Shown: piece by piece, positions 34,748-45,340 of the stretch
Layout: every line of letters starts with the position of its first letter
How positions within the stretch are numbered: position 1 is the first letter of the stretch
Assembly: GCA_019722365.1 (NCBI GenBank)
Contig: JADFUC010002091.1
Location: 1-64,000 of the forward strand
DNA: 64,000 bases
DNA from: Lithospermum erythrorhizon
Lineage: Eukaryota; Streptophyta; Magnoliopsida; Boraginales; Boraginaceae
Reading direction: 5' to 3'
Made by a program: the position numbers and the translations under genes
Notes under the pieces: generated by a model
Seen by the model: the letters and a program-made list of their open reading frames with translations, nothing else
What the model was told of the DNA's origin: nothing
Databases searched by the model: none

Positions 34748-36557
34748 TTTTCGAAAATCAAAGAACCGAGCCGAAAGCATTTCAACGGCTCGGCTCGGCC
34801 CCTACGAATATCACTTAGCAAGACTCGGCTTAATGCCATTCCTCCGAATAACATCGAATCGAACTATTTCGAACAGAATACTTCAAATAATCGAACCGAG
34901 CTTTAAGGCTCATTTACCGCCTTACTCATGAGGTCATGTCACCTAGTTTGCCCATGCTTGCAGATAAGAAATTGAACTGAACATGTAGGCACAACATTAA
35001 AATTCAGAATTAACCTTTATTAAGAGAAAAGAGAGTCCGATGTAGGTGCTTAAAAATGATGCTCAAGTATTATGCTTATTAAGTTCGATAGTATTGGGTA
35101 CTAATATTGACTTTGTACCCAAACTTGCATGTAATATGGTACAATCATTTAACGTACTAATAGTTTTTCAACCCTTATTTTTCCTTTTGGAGTTCTAACC
35201 GTCCATTTTGTTGATAACATATTAAAATCGAATAACAATGTAATAAAAATCAGGTTGAAAACATCCTGGTTATCGGACATAGTCGTTGTGGAGGAATCAA
35301 AGGACTCATGTCTATACCTGATGATGGGACCACTAACAGGTATGGATAATGGATTCCTTTTCATTAGTTAATGTGAAGGTGTATGTTACTTAGATGAGCT
35401 GGTTAATATTCTGGCTTCACATTTTTTAAGTAATTAGCTTATCTGTCTCTTATTGTCTTTAATATCTGATTATATATGTAGAGTTCTACCAAGAGTTAGA
35501 GATCTGATATCGTTTGAATATGATAAATAAGAGACTATCTGATCATGTCTTAAATTAAAGTTAGCTTTAATATAATCCAAATGACTTTGAACATGATAAT
35601 AATCTTGTTGCTGAAGGAATCTTAACCAAATGAAGTATTGATTATTACTTTTCTTTGACAAAAGAGATATCAGACAGTTTTATTCACATAAATCAATTAC
35701 GATTAGAATATTACGGTGACACTTGATGCAATGTTGCTTGTTAAATTATTTCAATCTCGGTGTTTCCCTGTTAACTCATTGATAATTATTAATTAGTGTG
35801 AAAATTGTTTCTTGTATAGTACAAAGTATTCCTTAAGACCTTTACGAGCAAATCTCAGCGAATAATTTTGATAACGCTTAATAAGGGAATTATTAGTGTA
35901 TGACAATGCAACATTGGTAAATTACCAATCAAAGTTTTTGCTAGTTATGTTTCTCATTCTCTTTGTATTGGCCACAGTTTCGTGCTCGTCTTCCAAACTC
36001 TGTATTAATGAAGAATCGCTCTATGTTTGTTTAACTTACAGTGATTTTATTGAGGATTGGGTGAAGATCTGTTTGCCAGCAAAGTCCAAGGTTAAATCAG
36101 AATGCAGCAACTTGCACATTGATGAACAATGCACAAATCTGGAGAAGGTAAAAAATTTAAGCCAAATCTCAATGCATCCATTTTCTAGAAGTATTCATAT
36201 ATATATAAGTTACAACAATGACTTGCAATTTAGATACAATCAGTATGATTTGTGATTTTTTCCTTATGGAAACAACTATGCTAGTTGTAATCGCCACAAC
36301 GAAAAGGCAAGTAATTGTATGATTTGGGAAGTTGATCACCGTTATTACTCGCTGGCGTCTAATTGTGTATCCATTTCATTGACATTGAACAGGAGGCAGT
36401 GAATATATCACTTGGGAACTTATTAACATACCCATTTGTGAGGGAGGCCGTCACGAAGAACACTCTTGAATTGAAGGGAGGACACTATGATTTTGTTCAG
36501 GGTGCTTTTGAGACTTGGACTCTTGATTTTAACCTCTCCCCTTCTGTTTCAGTTTAA
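27586..36557 (+). CDS. Beta-carbonic anhydrase, probably cytosolic, nine exons
   Basis: It catalyses reversible hydration of CO2 to bicarbonate. Exon 1 (about 27100-27181) is non-coding. Coding exons: 27586-27638, 28438-28581, 29571-29619, 29956-30072, 30186-30239, 35254-35339, 36042-36147, 36393-36557; all introns are GT...AG. The 774-nt CDS encodes 257 residues. It reads [17 protein letters not shown], then [11 protein letters not shown] (exon 5), [12 protein letters not shown] (exon 7) and [11 protein letters not shown] (exon 9). Zinc ligands Cys88, His148, Cys151 and the Asp90-Arg92 dyad are all present. The start is supported by an in-frame TAA in the leader 15 bases upstream. There is no transit peptide, and the length matches cytosolic plant beta-CAs; an alternative upstream exon encoding one cannot be excluded. 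Odd points: a 5-kb intron 6 carrying a hAT element, and [10 protein letters not shown] where relatives usually have a second Cys (QCxxCE). It appears intact. Confidence 0.93.
31600..33480 (-). pseudogene. hAT transposase pseudogene
   Basis: On the minus strand, in order: a BED zinc-finger start [11 protein letters not shown] (about 33300-33340), [20 protein letters not shown] and [16 protein letters not shown] (32990-33090), [12 protein letters not shown] (about 32840), [21 protein letters not shown] (about 32560-32630, the classic hAT core block) and [14 protein letters not shown] (about 31705-31745, the C-terminal dimerisation domain). The blocks lie in different frames with stops between. 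The family cuts and pastes DNA as a dimer; this copy cannot be functional. Confidence 0.8.
33640..34450. repeat. CCCTAAA/TCAATTA and GTCAAAGTC repeat region in the hAT element
   Basis: An irregular tandem region. 33720-34080 repeats CCCTAAATCAA(TTA) and close variants many times, so it contains numerous copies of the plant telomere heptamer CCCTAAA, but not head to tail. 34140-34330 repeats GTCAAAGTCAAA-like words. It lies between the transposase start and the right end of the element, so it is probably subterminal transposon sequence. Confidence 0.65.
34712..34744. repeat. (TA)n microsatellite
   Basis: About 16 uninterrupted TA units near the right end of the hAT element. The open frames that cross it on both strands translate only the repeat and are rejected as genes. 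Confidence 0.95.
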
Positions 36558-36659
36558 GGACTTGTATTGTATTCCTAAGGGATTTCAACTTATTATTGCT
36601 TATGTTTTTTTTTTCTTCAGGCTTTTCATGTAAAATTTGTTGTGAACTGATATGATGAG

Positions 36660-36665
36660 AATAAA
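36660..36665 (+). terminator. Poly(A) signal of the carbonic anhydrase gene
   Basis: AATAAA, 103 bases after the stop codon at 36555-36557, in T-rich sequence. This position is normal for a plant 3' UTR. Confidence 0.6.
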
Positions 36666-38376
36666 CATTCTTGTTGTGTGTGACAGATGTGATATACAGA
36701 CTTCATTCCAACCAAGAATGTATGTGGTCATTTTGAATTATAGTTAATTATGAATCATGAAATTTATGTCAGTATTTTGTTTTAAGAAATTACCACTACA
36801 GAGTGTGAAGATCTATATTCATCATTTTTTGGACATAATGAAATAAATAAAAATGATCATTACGTTTCAACGCTTTAATTTCAGCCTATATTCTATAGTT
36901 TATTTTGCTGATTACCAATAGTGGTTAGAGCATGTATATCAAAAATTTTAAAGTTATTATAGAGTTGAAATTATTAGAAAGTAAAAAAATTGTTACTCTT
37001 CTCCGTCAGCAATTTAAATTTCATTTTGACTTTTTTATTGTTGCTTGAATTGGATCATACATATTTTGTTTGTATTGCTAATATTTAATGAAAATTATAT
37101 CAATGGAAAAAATTTGAAATGTATTTTTATTGATATAGTTTTCATAAATTATTATATAAATGTAAACAAAAATATTTACTAGCCAAAGCTCAACTGGCGA
37201 AATAGTACAAAATAATAAACGGGTCTTAGATTTAGGAGTGGCGTGAAGACTCTTTTTCACCTCGCTTAAATGTAATGGACCTATATAAAATTATTCACTC
37301 ACCATCTCCGCACCTCCTAAATTCATACGCCCCTACTTTATAGCTATGATTATAATTAATTAATTAATTACTAATTAGTTATATTATTAATCATTAACAA
37401 ATTAATTATTAATTATTACTTAATTACTAAAAATTAATACTACCGATTCACTATATATGCTGTTTTAACGTGTCCAACTGACCAACAATTACTTTTATCG
37501 ACATTCAAAAAAATATAATTGATATCAATAAATTTGACTTAAAAAAATATTTTCATAAAAGTAATTTTTTATAATTTTACATAATATAATTTATTAGTTA
37601 TTGATGACTAAAGTTGGACACGGAAAAATAAAAAAGTCTTATGTTTTGAATTATGAAGTATTATTTATCCATTAATTAATATTATCATAAAATATTCAAG
37701 TATTATTATTACTTTATTAATAATTTAATTAATTAATTAAACAATATCATCAATAATTAATTAATATTATTAGCTAATTTATTAATTAATAATATTATTA
37801 CTTATTATTATTATTTAATTTATTAATTAGTATTATTATTAGTTAACTAATTATTTATTTTAATTAATTAATAATATTTATTATTAATTATTATTATTAA
37901 TTATCATTTATTATATTCCACAACGTAATTATTATTAATAATTATTTTTATTATTTCAATAATTTTATACTCCATTATATGATAAAATAACATAATTAAG
38001 TATGAAGTGATGATTATCATTTGTTAAAGTAAGAGAATGGCAATCCTGCAATCACATAATTGAAGTCATTGTTTGTGAGTTTGTTCATAAACCTCAATCC
38101 ATCGAACACAAACATTCCTGCAGTCACTTTATTAAAGTGATTATTAGTGAGTTTATTCCATAAACCTCAATCCATCGTACACAAACATTTCATATGATTA
38201 ATTTTTCAAAATTAATCTCACATTTTTGGTCATTCATTTTATTAAAGTCAAATTAAATTTTCATAATATATAATGATATACAAGTTAATGGATGATATGC
38301 ATTGAGATTTGACAACTAAGTATATTACAAAATCATACTGATTCAACTTGAAAAATATCCGTGACCGGGTCATGTT
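36666..38376. other. Downstream spacer, AT-rich low complexity
   Basis: No gene. 37340-37960 is dominated by TTAATTA/TAATTATTA simple sequence. 38042-38113 and 38114-38186 form a two-copy tandem repeat, listed separately. Confidence 0.5.
38042..38186. repeat. Two-copy 73-bp tandem repeat
   Basis: Copies 38042-38113 and 38114-38186 share TCCTGCA.TCAC, GTGAGTTT.TTC.ATAAACC and CTCAATCCATCG.ACACAAAC. No function is evident. Confidence 0.8.
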
Positions 38377-38382
38377 GAATCT

Positions 38383-38791
38383 TTTAAGCATTATACTATT
38401 ATTTTAGGATCTTTACACTCTAATTATATATATAAACAAATAATACAAGAACATACCTCGATTCATAAATAAGCTGATTTAAGATGAATAATATATCTTT
38501 CTTTCTTCTATCCTCTTAAAGTCCTTTTTGACGCTTTTCATTGTAGCATATATACATGTAGAAAGTGTTCTTTATATAGTACTTCAAGGTTAACCAAAAG
38601 TCTATCATACTAATGTCACCCATTATGTCTCTTTAATTTAGATTAATGAGGTAGAAGAGAGGGCAAGAATTAACACCCACTAACTCTAATTCTTAATGTT
38701 TAATAACCATCAAATTAAAATCTTTAATATTAGAATTAGATCTTTAATATTATATGGACCATAAATAGATTATATAGAAATATAATTAACA
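38383..38791 (-). repeat. 3' LTR of copia C
   Basis: It pairs with 44665-45058: both contain AAGCATTATACTATTATTTT at the left and ATATGGACCATAAATA...AATATAATT.ACA at the right. On the minus strand it starts TGTTAATTATA after the polypurine tract. The left edge reads TT where TG is expected. Confidence 0.88.
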
Positions 38792-39127
38792 ATCTCCCCA
38801 CTTGGTCCATATGATTCAAAAGAAACCGTAAGTGTGCACCTTTTAGTGAATCACAAAATTCCATCAACTATAATATGAACTAAACCATCCTGATTACCAC
38901 AATACAAGTCATTTAATCGACATGATTCCTTCCATGTATCACAAACCAATTTAATCCAAAATACTTTTATTTGGGAAAGTCGTGAAGTTCTCAACTTTTC
39001 GAGAAACGTGCTTGTTGTGTCAATATAACCATTGATGTAAATAACCATAATATGAGAAACACTTATCAATCGTAAACATAAACTTTAATTGAATTCATAA
39101 ATGTCATTTTTATTCGAACAAACCATT

Positions 39128-40620
39128 CATACATACGCAAATATTCTTTCGCTAACAAGGCTAATACCCATCCTTTCTACATGCATAATGTAAGTCTTAG
39201 GTGGTAATCCCTCAGTTAACGGATCCGTTATCAATAAGTTTGTACCATTGCTCAATAGACACCTTTGTTTCGCATTCTTCTCTTGGATGTATAAGTACTT
39301 TAGATCCATATGTTTTGCACCCGAAAGTACCTATCATTTTAAGAGAATCATTTTAAGAGCAGTTAAGACAGCTGCAGAATTATCACAATAAATTCTCAAC
39401 GGCTTGGCTATGCTGTCAACAATTCCAAGTCTTGAGATAAAGTTCTGCAACCACGAAGCTTGAATTATTGCCTCAAAGCATGCAACGAATTTCCGCCTCC
39501 ATACGGGAAAAGAGCTATAACCGATTGTTTTCCCACTTTTCCATGATATAGTCTGCCCAATAAAACGTATAGCCAAATGTGTGGATTTTCTTGAGTCCAA
39601 GCATCCAAATAGAAGTCCTAATCTCAGATAACCAATCACCTCTAGAGGCTATCCGACCTTTATAAGTGCTAATGTAGTCCTTGGTGCTCAGAATACCTAA
39701 GGACCTTTCTTTGGTGTTTCTAGTGGTCCATTCGGGGTTACTTTGATATCGACCAAGCATACCAACTGCAAAGCTAATATCTGGCCGAGTACATGTCTGA
39801 GCATACATCAGACTCCCAACCACTGATGCATAGGGAATATCTTTCATTTTTTCTCGTTCCAAATCATTTTTAGGACATTGAAACAAACTGAACTTGTCCC
39901 CTTTCTGAATTCAAATCACCCCAAGAGCACTTTTCCATTCTAAACCTCTCTAAAACTTTATTGATGTAAGCTTTTTGTGATAAGCCTAATATTCCTTGAG
40001 ATCTGTCACGGAATATTTCAATACCAATCACATATGATGCTTCACCCATATCTTTCATTTGAAAGTTATTAGAGAGAAACTTCTTTACATCATGTAATAA
40101 TCCAACATCATTAGCAGCAAGAAGAATGTCATCAACATATAGGACTAAAATAATAAACTTACTCCCACTGACCTTCATGAAGATACACCTATCAACGGTG
40201 TTTTCTTCAAAGCCATATGATGTAATGGTATTTTTAAACTTTAGATACCATTGTCGGGAAGCTTGTTTTAGTCCATATATCGACTTCTTTAGCCATACAC
40301 CAACTTTTCTTGCCTGGGCCGGTCACAAAACCATCCGTTGATCCATATAAACTTTTCCCTTAAGTCTCCATTCAAAATGAGGTTTTCTACATCCATTTGG
40401 TGAAGCCCGCATCATAATGAGCCACTAATGCCAAACAATTCTAAAGAATCCTTCTTGAAACCGAGAGAAGGTTTCTTTCAGAGTCAACACCTTCTTTCCG
40501 AAAGGAACCTTTAGCAACAAGTCCGCCTTGAATGTTATAATACGCTTTAGAGTCTCTGCTTGATCTTGAAGATCCATTTACAACCAACTCGCTTTTGAAC
40601 CTTTTAGGCAACTCAACTAA
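39128..40620 (-). pseudogene. Reverse transcriptase and RNase H of copia C
   Basis: Minus-strand frames: RT palm FIILVLYVDDILLAANDVG (YVDD catalytic box) with NFQMKDMGEASYVIGIEIF and KAYINKVLERFRM (39870-40178); PYASVVGSLMYAQTCTRPDI and VGMLGRYQSNP (39515-39886); RNase H CLDSRKST, ISWKSGKT, RRKFVACFEAIIQASWLQNF and PLRIYCDNSAAV (39334-39639); and the end block ITDPLTEGLPPKTYIMHVER (39127-39309). The order and sequence are those of TNT1-like copia pol. Several frame changes separate the blocks. Confidence 0.9.
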
Positions 40621-41299
40621 GTCCCGCACTTTGTTGCTAATAATTCATTGATTTCAACTCATCTTTCATAAAGACAACCATTTTCTCGAATTGTTACATT
40701 TTCATGGCTCGATTGAAAGAAACTGTTCTTTATCAATACTTAAGTCACATTCATGTTCAAGTGAATAAACCACATAATCATCCAAATAATTGGTCTTTTT
40801 CTGCCTTTGTAGACTTTCTTGAGTTATTTCTTGTGGCTCATTTTGACACTACCATTAGTGATTTTATTAATCGGGGTCAATATCGAGGTCCATCACTCAT
40901 GCTGGGACAATCATTTTGAGGAGAGACACTTGACGAGAAAACACAGATGTTATCTCCCACTTGTTTCTCTTCAAAATTTACGTCAGGGTTCTCCACTTCA
41001 CCGACATGACCATTCTCAATAAATCGCGCATTACCAGTCTCAACTATCCTCATACTATAGTTAGGACAATAAAATATGTACCCTTTTGATTTTTCTGCAT
41101 ACCCGATAAAATTACCATAGATGGTTCTTGGATCGAGTTTCTTTTCATGTGAATTATATATTTTTACTTCTGCCTAACAACCCCAAACACGTATATGCTT
41201 TCAACTAGTTTCCTTTTTTATCCACAGCCTATAAGGAGTTTTATGAATGCCTCTTTACTAGAACCTCCTCAAGTTTAAGAAAATACGCAACAGCCTTTA

Positions 41300-42296
41300 A
41301 ATGAATATGTCCAAAGATAAAGGTACATTACAATACTTAACATACTCCTAACCATTTATTAGAGTACGATTCGCCTTTCTGCCTACACCATTTTGTTTCA
41401 TGTGTACTGCATAGTATACTGTGCACATATGCCTCTCGACTTTCAAGAAACTTTGCAAACGGACTGTGACATTGTCCACTTTCATTGTATTTTACTATAA
41501 TATTCTCCACCTCTTATCCGATCTCAGCCAACCTTTACTTTGTATCTAACTCTTTCTAATTCATCAATGAATACTTTAAGAATGTTCATTGAATGAGACT
41601 TTTCATGCAATAGATATATACATATCCATAACGTGAGTAATCATCATCAGTAATGAAATACTTTTCTCCACTCCAAGACGTGAGCTTCAAATGGACCAAT
41701 ACAAATATCGTGTATCAATTCAAGAAGTTTTTGTGATTCTTGTGGTCGCTTTTCATTGTATTGTGTTTGGTTTGTTTGCCTTTAATACAATCAACACATA
41801 CATTTAGGTCTGTAAAATTCAATTGAGGAAGGATTTCACTTTTAACCAACCTCAACATCCTTTCTTTAGATATATGACCCAATCTTTGATGCCACAAGAA
41901 AGCAGAGTTATTATCTTGTGCACTACGTTTACTACCAACATGTTCAATATTAAACAAAGACTCCACAAATTTATTATCAAGATTAAAACGATACAAGCCA
42001 TTTATTAATGTACCACAACCATAATAGTACTTATTCTTAAACAAAGAAAATATACCGTTTTCAAACTTGACATTAAACATAGACTCATCCAACTTCCCAA
42101 CAGAAACAAGATTTCTGGCACAATCAGGAACATAAAGACACTTTTCTAGATCTAGATGACAACCAGTATCCAAGATCAATCTGTAAGTCCCAATTCCTTC
42201 TATTTGTGCCTTCATCCTATTTCCCATGAACAAATACTTTCGCCTCCTTTTGCGGCCGGATTGAAAGTGAACTCGTGGTAACATGAGTAGTTGCAC
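41300..42296 (-). pseudogene. Protease end, GAG-pre-integrase and integrase start of copia C
   Basis: The minus frame 41715-42296 (193 codons) reads GIGTYRLILDTGCHLDLEKC, VPDCARNLVSVGKLDES and then the GAG-pre-integrase zinc domain: LWHQRLGHISKERMLRLVKS (HxxxxH-like) and CVDCIKGKQTKH (CxxC). In TNT1-type elements this segment joins protease to integrase. The integrase core further left (to about 40700) is only faintly recognisable and full of stops. Confidence 0.85.
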
Positions 42297-42539
42297 TGCA
42301 TCTAACCACCAGTATTATTAGAACTTCAATAAGGTTTGATTCAAAAATGTTTAAAACAAAGCAAGTACCTTCTTTTCGAACCATTCCTTCTTTTTATGAC
42401 AACCTTCTTCAAGTTGTCCAATCTTTTACGTAAATAACACTGATTCTCCTCGACTTGGCCCTCATTAACTTTCTCATGATGGTTTTGTCATTCTTGAGGT
42501 TGTCCTTCTTTTTATTCTTTTTTCCCTAGTTTAGCCCTT

Positions 42540-43170
42540 TACGCATCACTCCTTCAATGGACAAACAGACGGATAGACGATCTTTATTTTCTTCTTCAAC
42601 CTCCTTCCTTCAACTAACACGGCCTTAATTTCGAAAGCTCCATTTTTCCTTGGGAAAGTTGTTATAGTTCACTTGAACCGCCAAATTCGTGGAGGAAGTG
42701 AGTCGATGATAAATTGATTCGTAAATGTCTCACCTGGCTTCCATACCCATAGTCCTTAACTTTGCTTTTGTTAGACACGCTAGTCGCCATTTATCATTTA
42801 ATGGGTTTAGGACTAATCAAACTTAACGGTCGTTAATCACTCATGAGACTTCCCACAATGGACTTATCAAAGAATGTCCCATTGGAGTACTTTAGCTTTC
42901 ATGAGAAATTCCTTTGCATTATCGGTTTTAGGCATGGATGGCTTAACATTTTCAGCCATCGTCATACGCATCAAATTCAAGCTAAGCCTGTTAGACGTTT
43001 TCCAAGATTCATAAAGATTGATTTCATCTTGGGTACTAGTGTCAGTGATGTCAGCAGGAATATGGTCTGATACTATTGCACCATCCAGATACATTACTCC
43101 AAGATAAAATTGGATTTGTTCGGACCATTCATCATAGTTTAGACCATTGAATTTGACTGGAATCGCTTAA
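42540..43170 (-). pseudogene. gag of copia C
   Basis: On the minus strand it starts near 43165 with IPVKFNGLNYDEWSEQIQFY, then LGVMYLDGAIVSDHIPADIT and SNRLSLNLMRMTMAENVKP, the usual start of this type of copia gag (42867-43094 is the longest clean piece). It is broken by stops further on. The structured leader lies between it and the 5' LTR. Confidence 0.82.
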
Positions 43171-43313
43171 AGAAAATAAATTTGTGTGTTTCCAAACATG
43201 ATTCAAACTTGTATATTAACACTTTGAGTTACTATAATAGATTCAAACTATACAAACTTTAATAACATATATAAGTTCACCTTGGGTAATCCTTAAACAT
43301 GTAATTTTCATCA

Positions 43314-43435
43314 TAATAAACATATCAACTAAGTATGTTTATTAATAATTTTAATCATATGCAAAAGTTTACACGTAGGCATAACGATAATGAGTTCAAA
43401 TGTACATGTTAAGAAATATTATCATCATGTACATT
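43314..43435. repeat. Two further perfect inverted repeats beside the hairpin array
   Basis: TAATAAACATA (43314-43324) pairs with TATGTTTATTA (43334-43344) across nine bases: 11 bp, perfect. AATGTACATG (43399-43408) pairs with CATGTACATT (43426-43435) across 17 bases: 10 bp, perfect. Both lie on the gag side of the array. They may be degenerate units: a weak core-like CACCTTGGGTAATCC occurs at about 43278. Confidence 0.7.
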
Positions 43436-43439
43436 CCGA

Positions 43440-44070
43440 TAATATGTCTAATTAAGTTCAATAGCTGCCAATTTCTGGTGACTAACAAGCTCGAACATAT
43501 TAGACATTTTATTTTCCAATATAATAAGATATAATGTCTATTTAACCATTAGTTTGGCCACTTTGGTGACTAGCAAACAATTTCAATAGACAACTTTAAT
43601 AATACCTCAAACTATTTTTATCCAAAATATTATGCATTAACATGAAATCAATTATCTATTTAATCATTTATCTTGGCCACTTTGGTGACTAACAAGCATT
43701 ACAAAAAATAGATAATTTTAATTTACCATAATCTCATATTAGTGTAACTATTAGTTGAGATAAAATATTAATTTACACATTTAGCTAGGCCACTTTGGTG
43801 ACTAATGAGCAATTTAATGTAAATAAATATTTTTAACTATCATATCTCAAAATTTGCACAATTATGTAATATGAAATAAAAATATCTATTTAGGCATTTT
43901 AGTTGGCCACATTGGTGACTAACAAGTTCCTTAAATAAATAGACATAAAACAATAATGTTCAAATGTTTGTGCAATTATATACATTACGAGATAAAATAT
44001 CTATTTTACTTTTAGCTTCGCCACTTTCGTGACTAACAAACTACTTTAATAATAGATATTAACTTTATAT
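43440..44070 (-). repeat. Array of six ~115-bp hairpin units in the copia C leader
   Basis: Six degenerate tandem units share the plus-strand core GGCCACTTTGGTGACTAAC. Their GTGAC starts are at 43478, 43566, 43685, 43798, 43915 and 44029, a period of 113-119 bp after a first step of 88. On the transcript (minus) strand the core folds as GUCAC-loop-GUGGC, with loop CAAA, CAAU or GAAA in different units. Outside the core each unit has outer arms that are inverted repeats, with different sequence in each unit. The array lies in the untranslated leader between the 5' LTR and gag. Its role is unknown; see findings. Confidence 0.85.
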
Positions 44071-44651
44071 CTCAAGTTATATGTATGTCACAAACCAATT
44101 TTTAATATGTTTACATTTTTCTTTCATTTATATATATAAAATTCATAATACTATTTATAAAAGAAAACCATGTAAAATAATGAATATGTGTATAATATTG
44201 AATTAACTTTATCAAATAATTGTCCAACATATACATCCCTTATATCATATATTACAATAACACAAAAAATATACGATCTCAAAAGAAAAGCATGCACTAC
44301 AGTAACATACATACAGAAACATTCAAATGTAAATGTTCATTACATTTTACTGTGCATATATGTTCATTAAACCAGCCTTTTGAAATTTTATAGCCACACC
44401 GTCTAAATCCTTGAACGTATAGTAATATATAAATATATATATATGCTATCATCAATCAAATAGATTAAACAATAATTCTTCGTTTGATTAGTTTAGTATA
44501 TATATATTCCTTATTACTAACGCAAACACACTAATTGAAACCTATAATGGCCAGTGAATTTTAGACTAATTATAAACTTAAACAAGAGGCACTAAAATTT
44601 GTTCATAATCATGATATATTTTCACATATAATCAAGAATATTCAACCATGC

Positions 44652-44664
44652 TCATGATACCAAT
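44652..44664 (-). other. Primer-binding site of copia C (tRNA-Met type)
   Basis: On the minus strand, directly after the 5' LTR, the sequence reads TGGTATCATGAGC, matching the TGGTATCAGAGC initiator tRNA-Met site with one inserted base. Confidence 0.8.
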
Positions 44665-45058
44665 TGTAAGCATTATACTATTATTTTAGGATCTTTACAC
44701 TCTAATTATATGTAAACAACAATACAAGAACATACTCGATCCATAGCTTGAAGTTTGGATTTGGCATGAATAATAGTTATTCTTTCTCTTCTATCCTCTG
44801 GGAAATTTTTAGACACATTACATATACATAGATAGGTTCTTTATATAGTACTTCAAGGTTAACCAAAAGTCTATCATACTAATGTCACCTATTATGTCTC
44901 TTTAATTTAGATTAATGAGGTAGAAGAGAGGGCAAGAATTAACACCCACTAACTCTAATTCTTAATGTTTAATAACCATCAAATTAAAATCTTTAATATT
45001 AGAATTAGATCTTTAATATTATATGGACCATAAATATTATATAGAAATATAATTCACA
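44665..45058 (-). repeat. 5' LTR of copia C
   Basis: It pairs with 38383-38791, is bounded by the primer-binding site at its left and by GAATC at 45059-45063. The plus strand begins TGTAAGCATTATAC. The right halves of the two LTRs are nearly identical; the left halves differ by several indels. Confidence 0.88.
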
Positions 45059-45280
45059 GAATCCCTATGAAATGCATTGGTTATTGCCTTATTGGTATGT
45101 GTGTTGTTAATTACTGGTATGTGTATTCATTTTATTGACGTTAATTTTATAAACAAATAATATTAAAAATTTGGTGAATCAAACATATAAAAAGTTGAAA
45201 TCTTGTCAATTTTGATGGTTCTATACAAATCTAAAAGAAACTAGGATGGGAGATGACAACCAAAACTCCACCGATTTCTA

Positions 45281-45340
45281 AGCAAATAAAAGAATGGAAC
45301 TTTTCTAGTAAGCAAATAAAAGAATGGAACTTTTCTAGTA
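45281..45340. repeat. Exact 30-bp tandem duplication
   Basis: Two identical 30-bp copies, 45281-45310 and 45311-45340, starting AGCAAATAAAAGAATGGAAC. The lack of any difference in otherwise decayed DNA suggests a recent event, or an assembly artefact. Confidence 0.95.

Larger units (their letters stand above)
30612..34924 (-). mobile_element. hAT transposon in carbonic anhydrase intron 6
   Basis: A decayed hAT (Ac-like) DNA transposon, 4.3 kb, antisense to the host gene. The left end TAGGCTGTGTTTAGCCTGAA and the reverse complement of the right end TAAGGCGGTAAATGAGCCTT are imperfect terminal inverted repeats. CTCGG-rich subterminal repeats occur at both ends. The flanking 8-mers GTCAAGAG (30604-30611) and CTCATGAG (34925-34932) agree at six of eight positions, as expected of an old 8-bp target duplication. 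Transposase remnants lie at 31600-33480. The intron remains spliceable by sequence: acceptor at 35253 and donor at 30240 are intact. Confidence 0.8.
38383..45058 (-). mobile_element. Copia element C, with structured leader
   Basis: A Ty1/copia element of 6.7 kb in minus orientation, with ~0.4-kb LTRs at both ends. A tRNA-Met-type primer site abuts the right (5') LTR, and a purine tract (minus strand CCAAGTGGGGAGA) abuts the left (3') LTR. GAATC occurs at 38377-38381 and 45059-45063 as the target duplication; at the left an extra T separates it from the LTR. Order on the minus strand: leader, gag, protease/GAG-pre-integrase, integrase, RT, RNase H. The wording of RT and RNase H is TNT1/Tork-like. 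Reading frames are broken. Confidence 0.88.

Noticed and set aside
34645..34931. ORFs with YIYIYI repeats on both strands
   Set aside because: Translation of the (TA)n microsatellite.
35149..35364. 71-codon minus-strand ORF
   Set aside because: It is antisense to carbonic anhydrase exon 7, which has good splice sites and the zinc-ligand motif.
36357..36392. Coding start of exon 9 taken further upstream
   Set aside because: Acceptor AACAG at 36388-36392 joins in phase with exon 8 and restores the family sequence EKEAVN; upstream residues do not match the family.
43440..44070. CRISPR-like array
   Set aside because: The regular spacing is superficially similar, but units are degenerate, AT-rich and lie in a plant retrotransposon leader; spacers are related to each other and form the hairpin arms.
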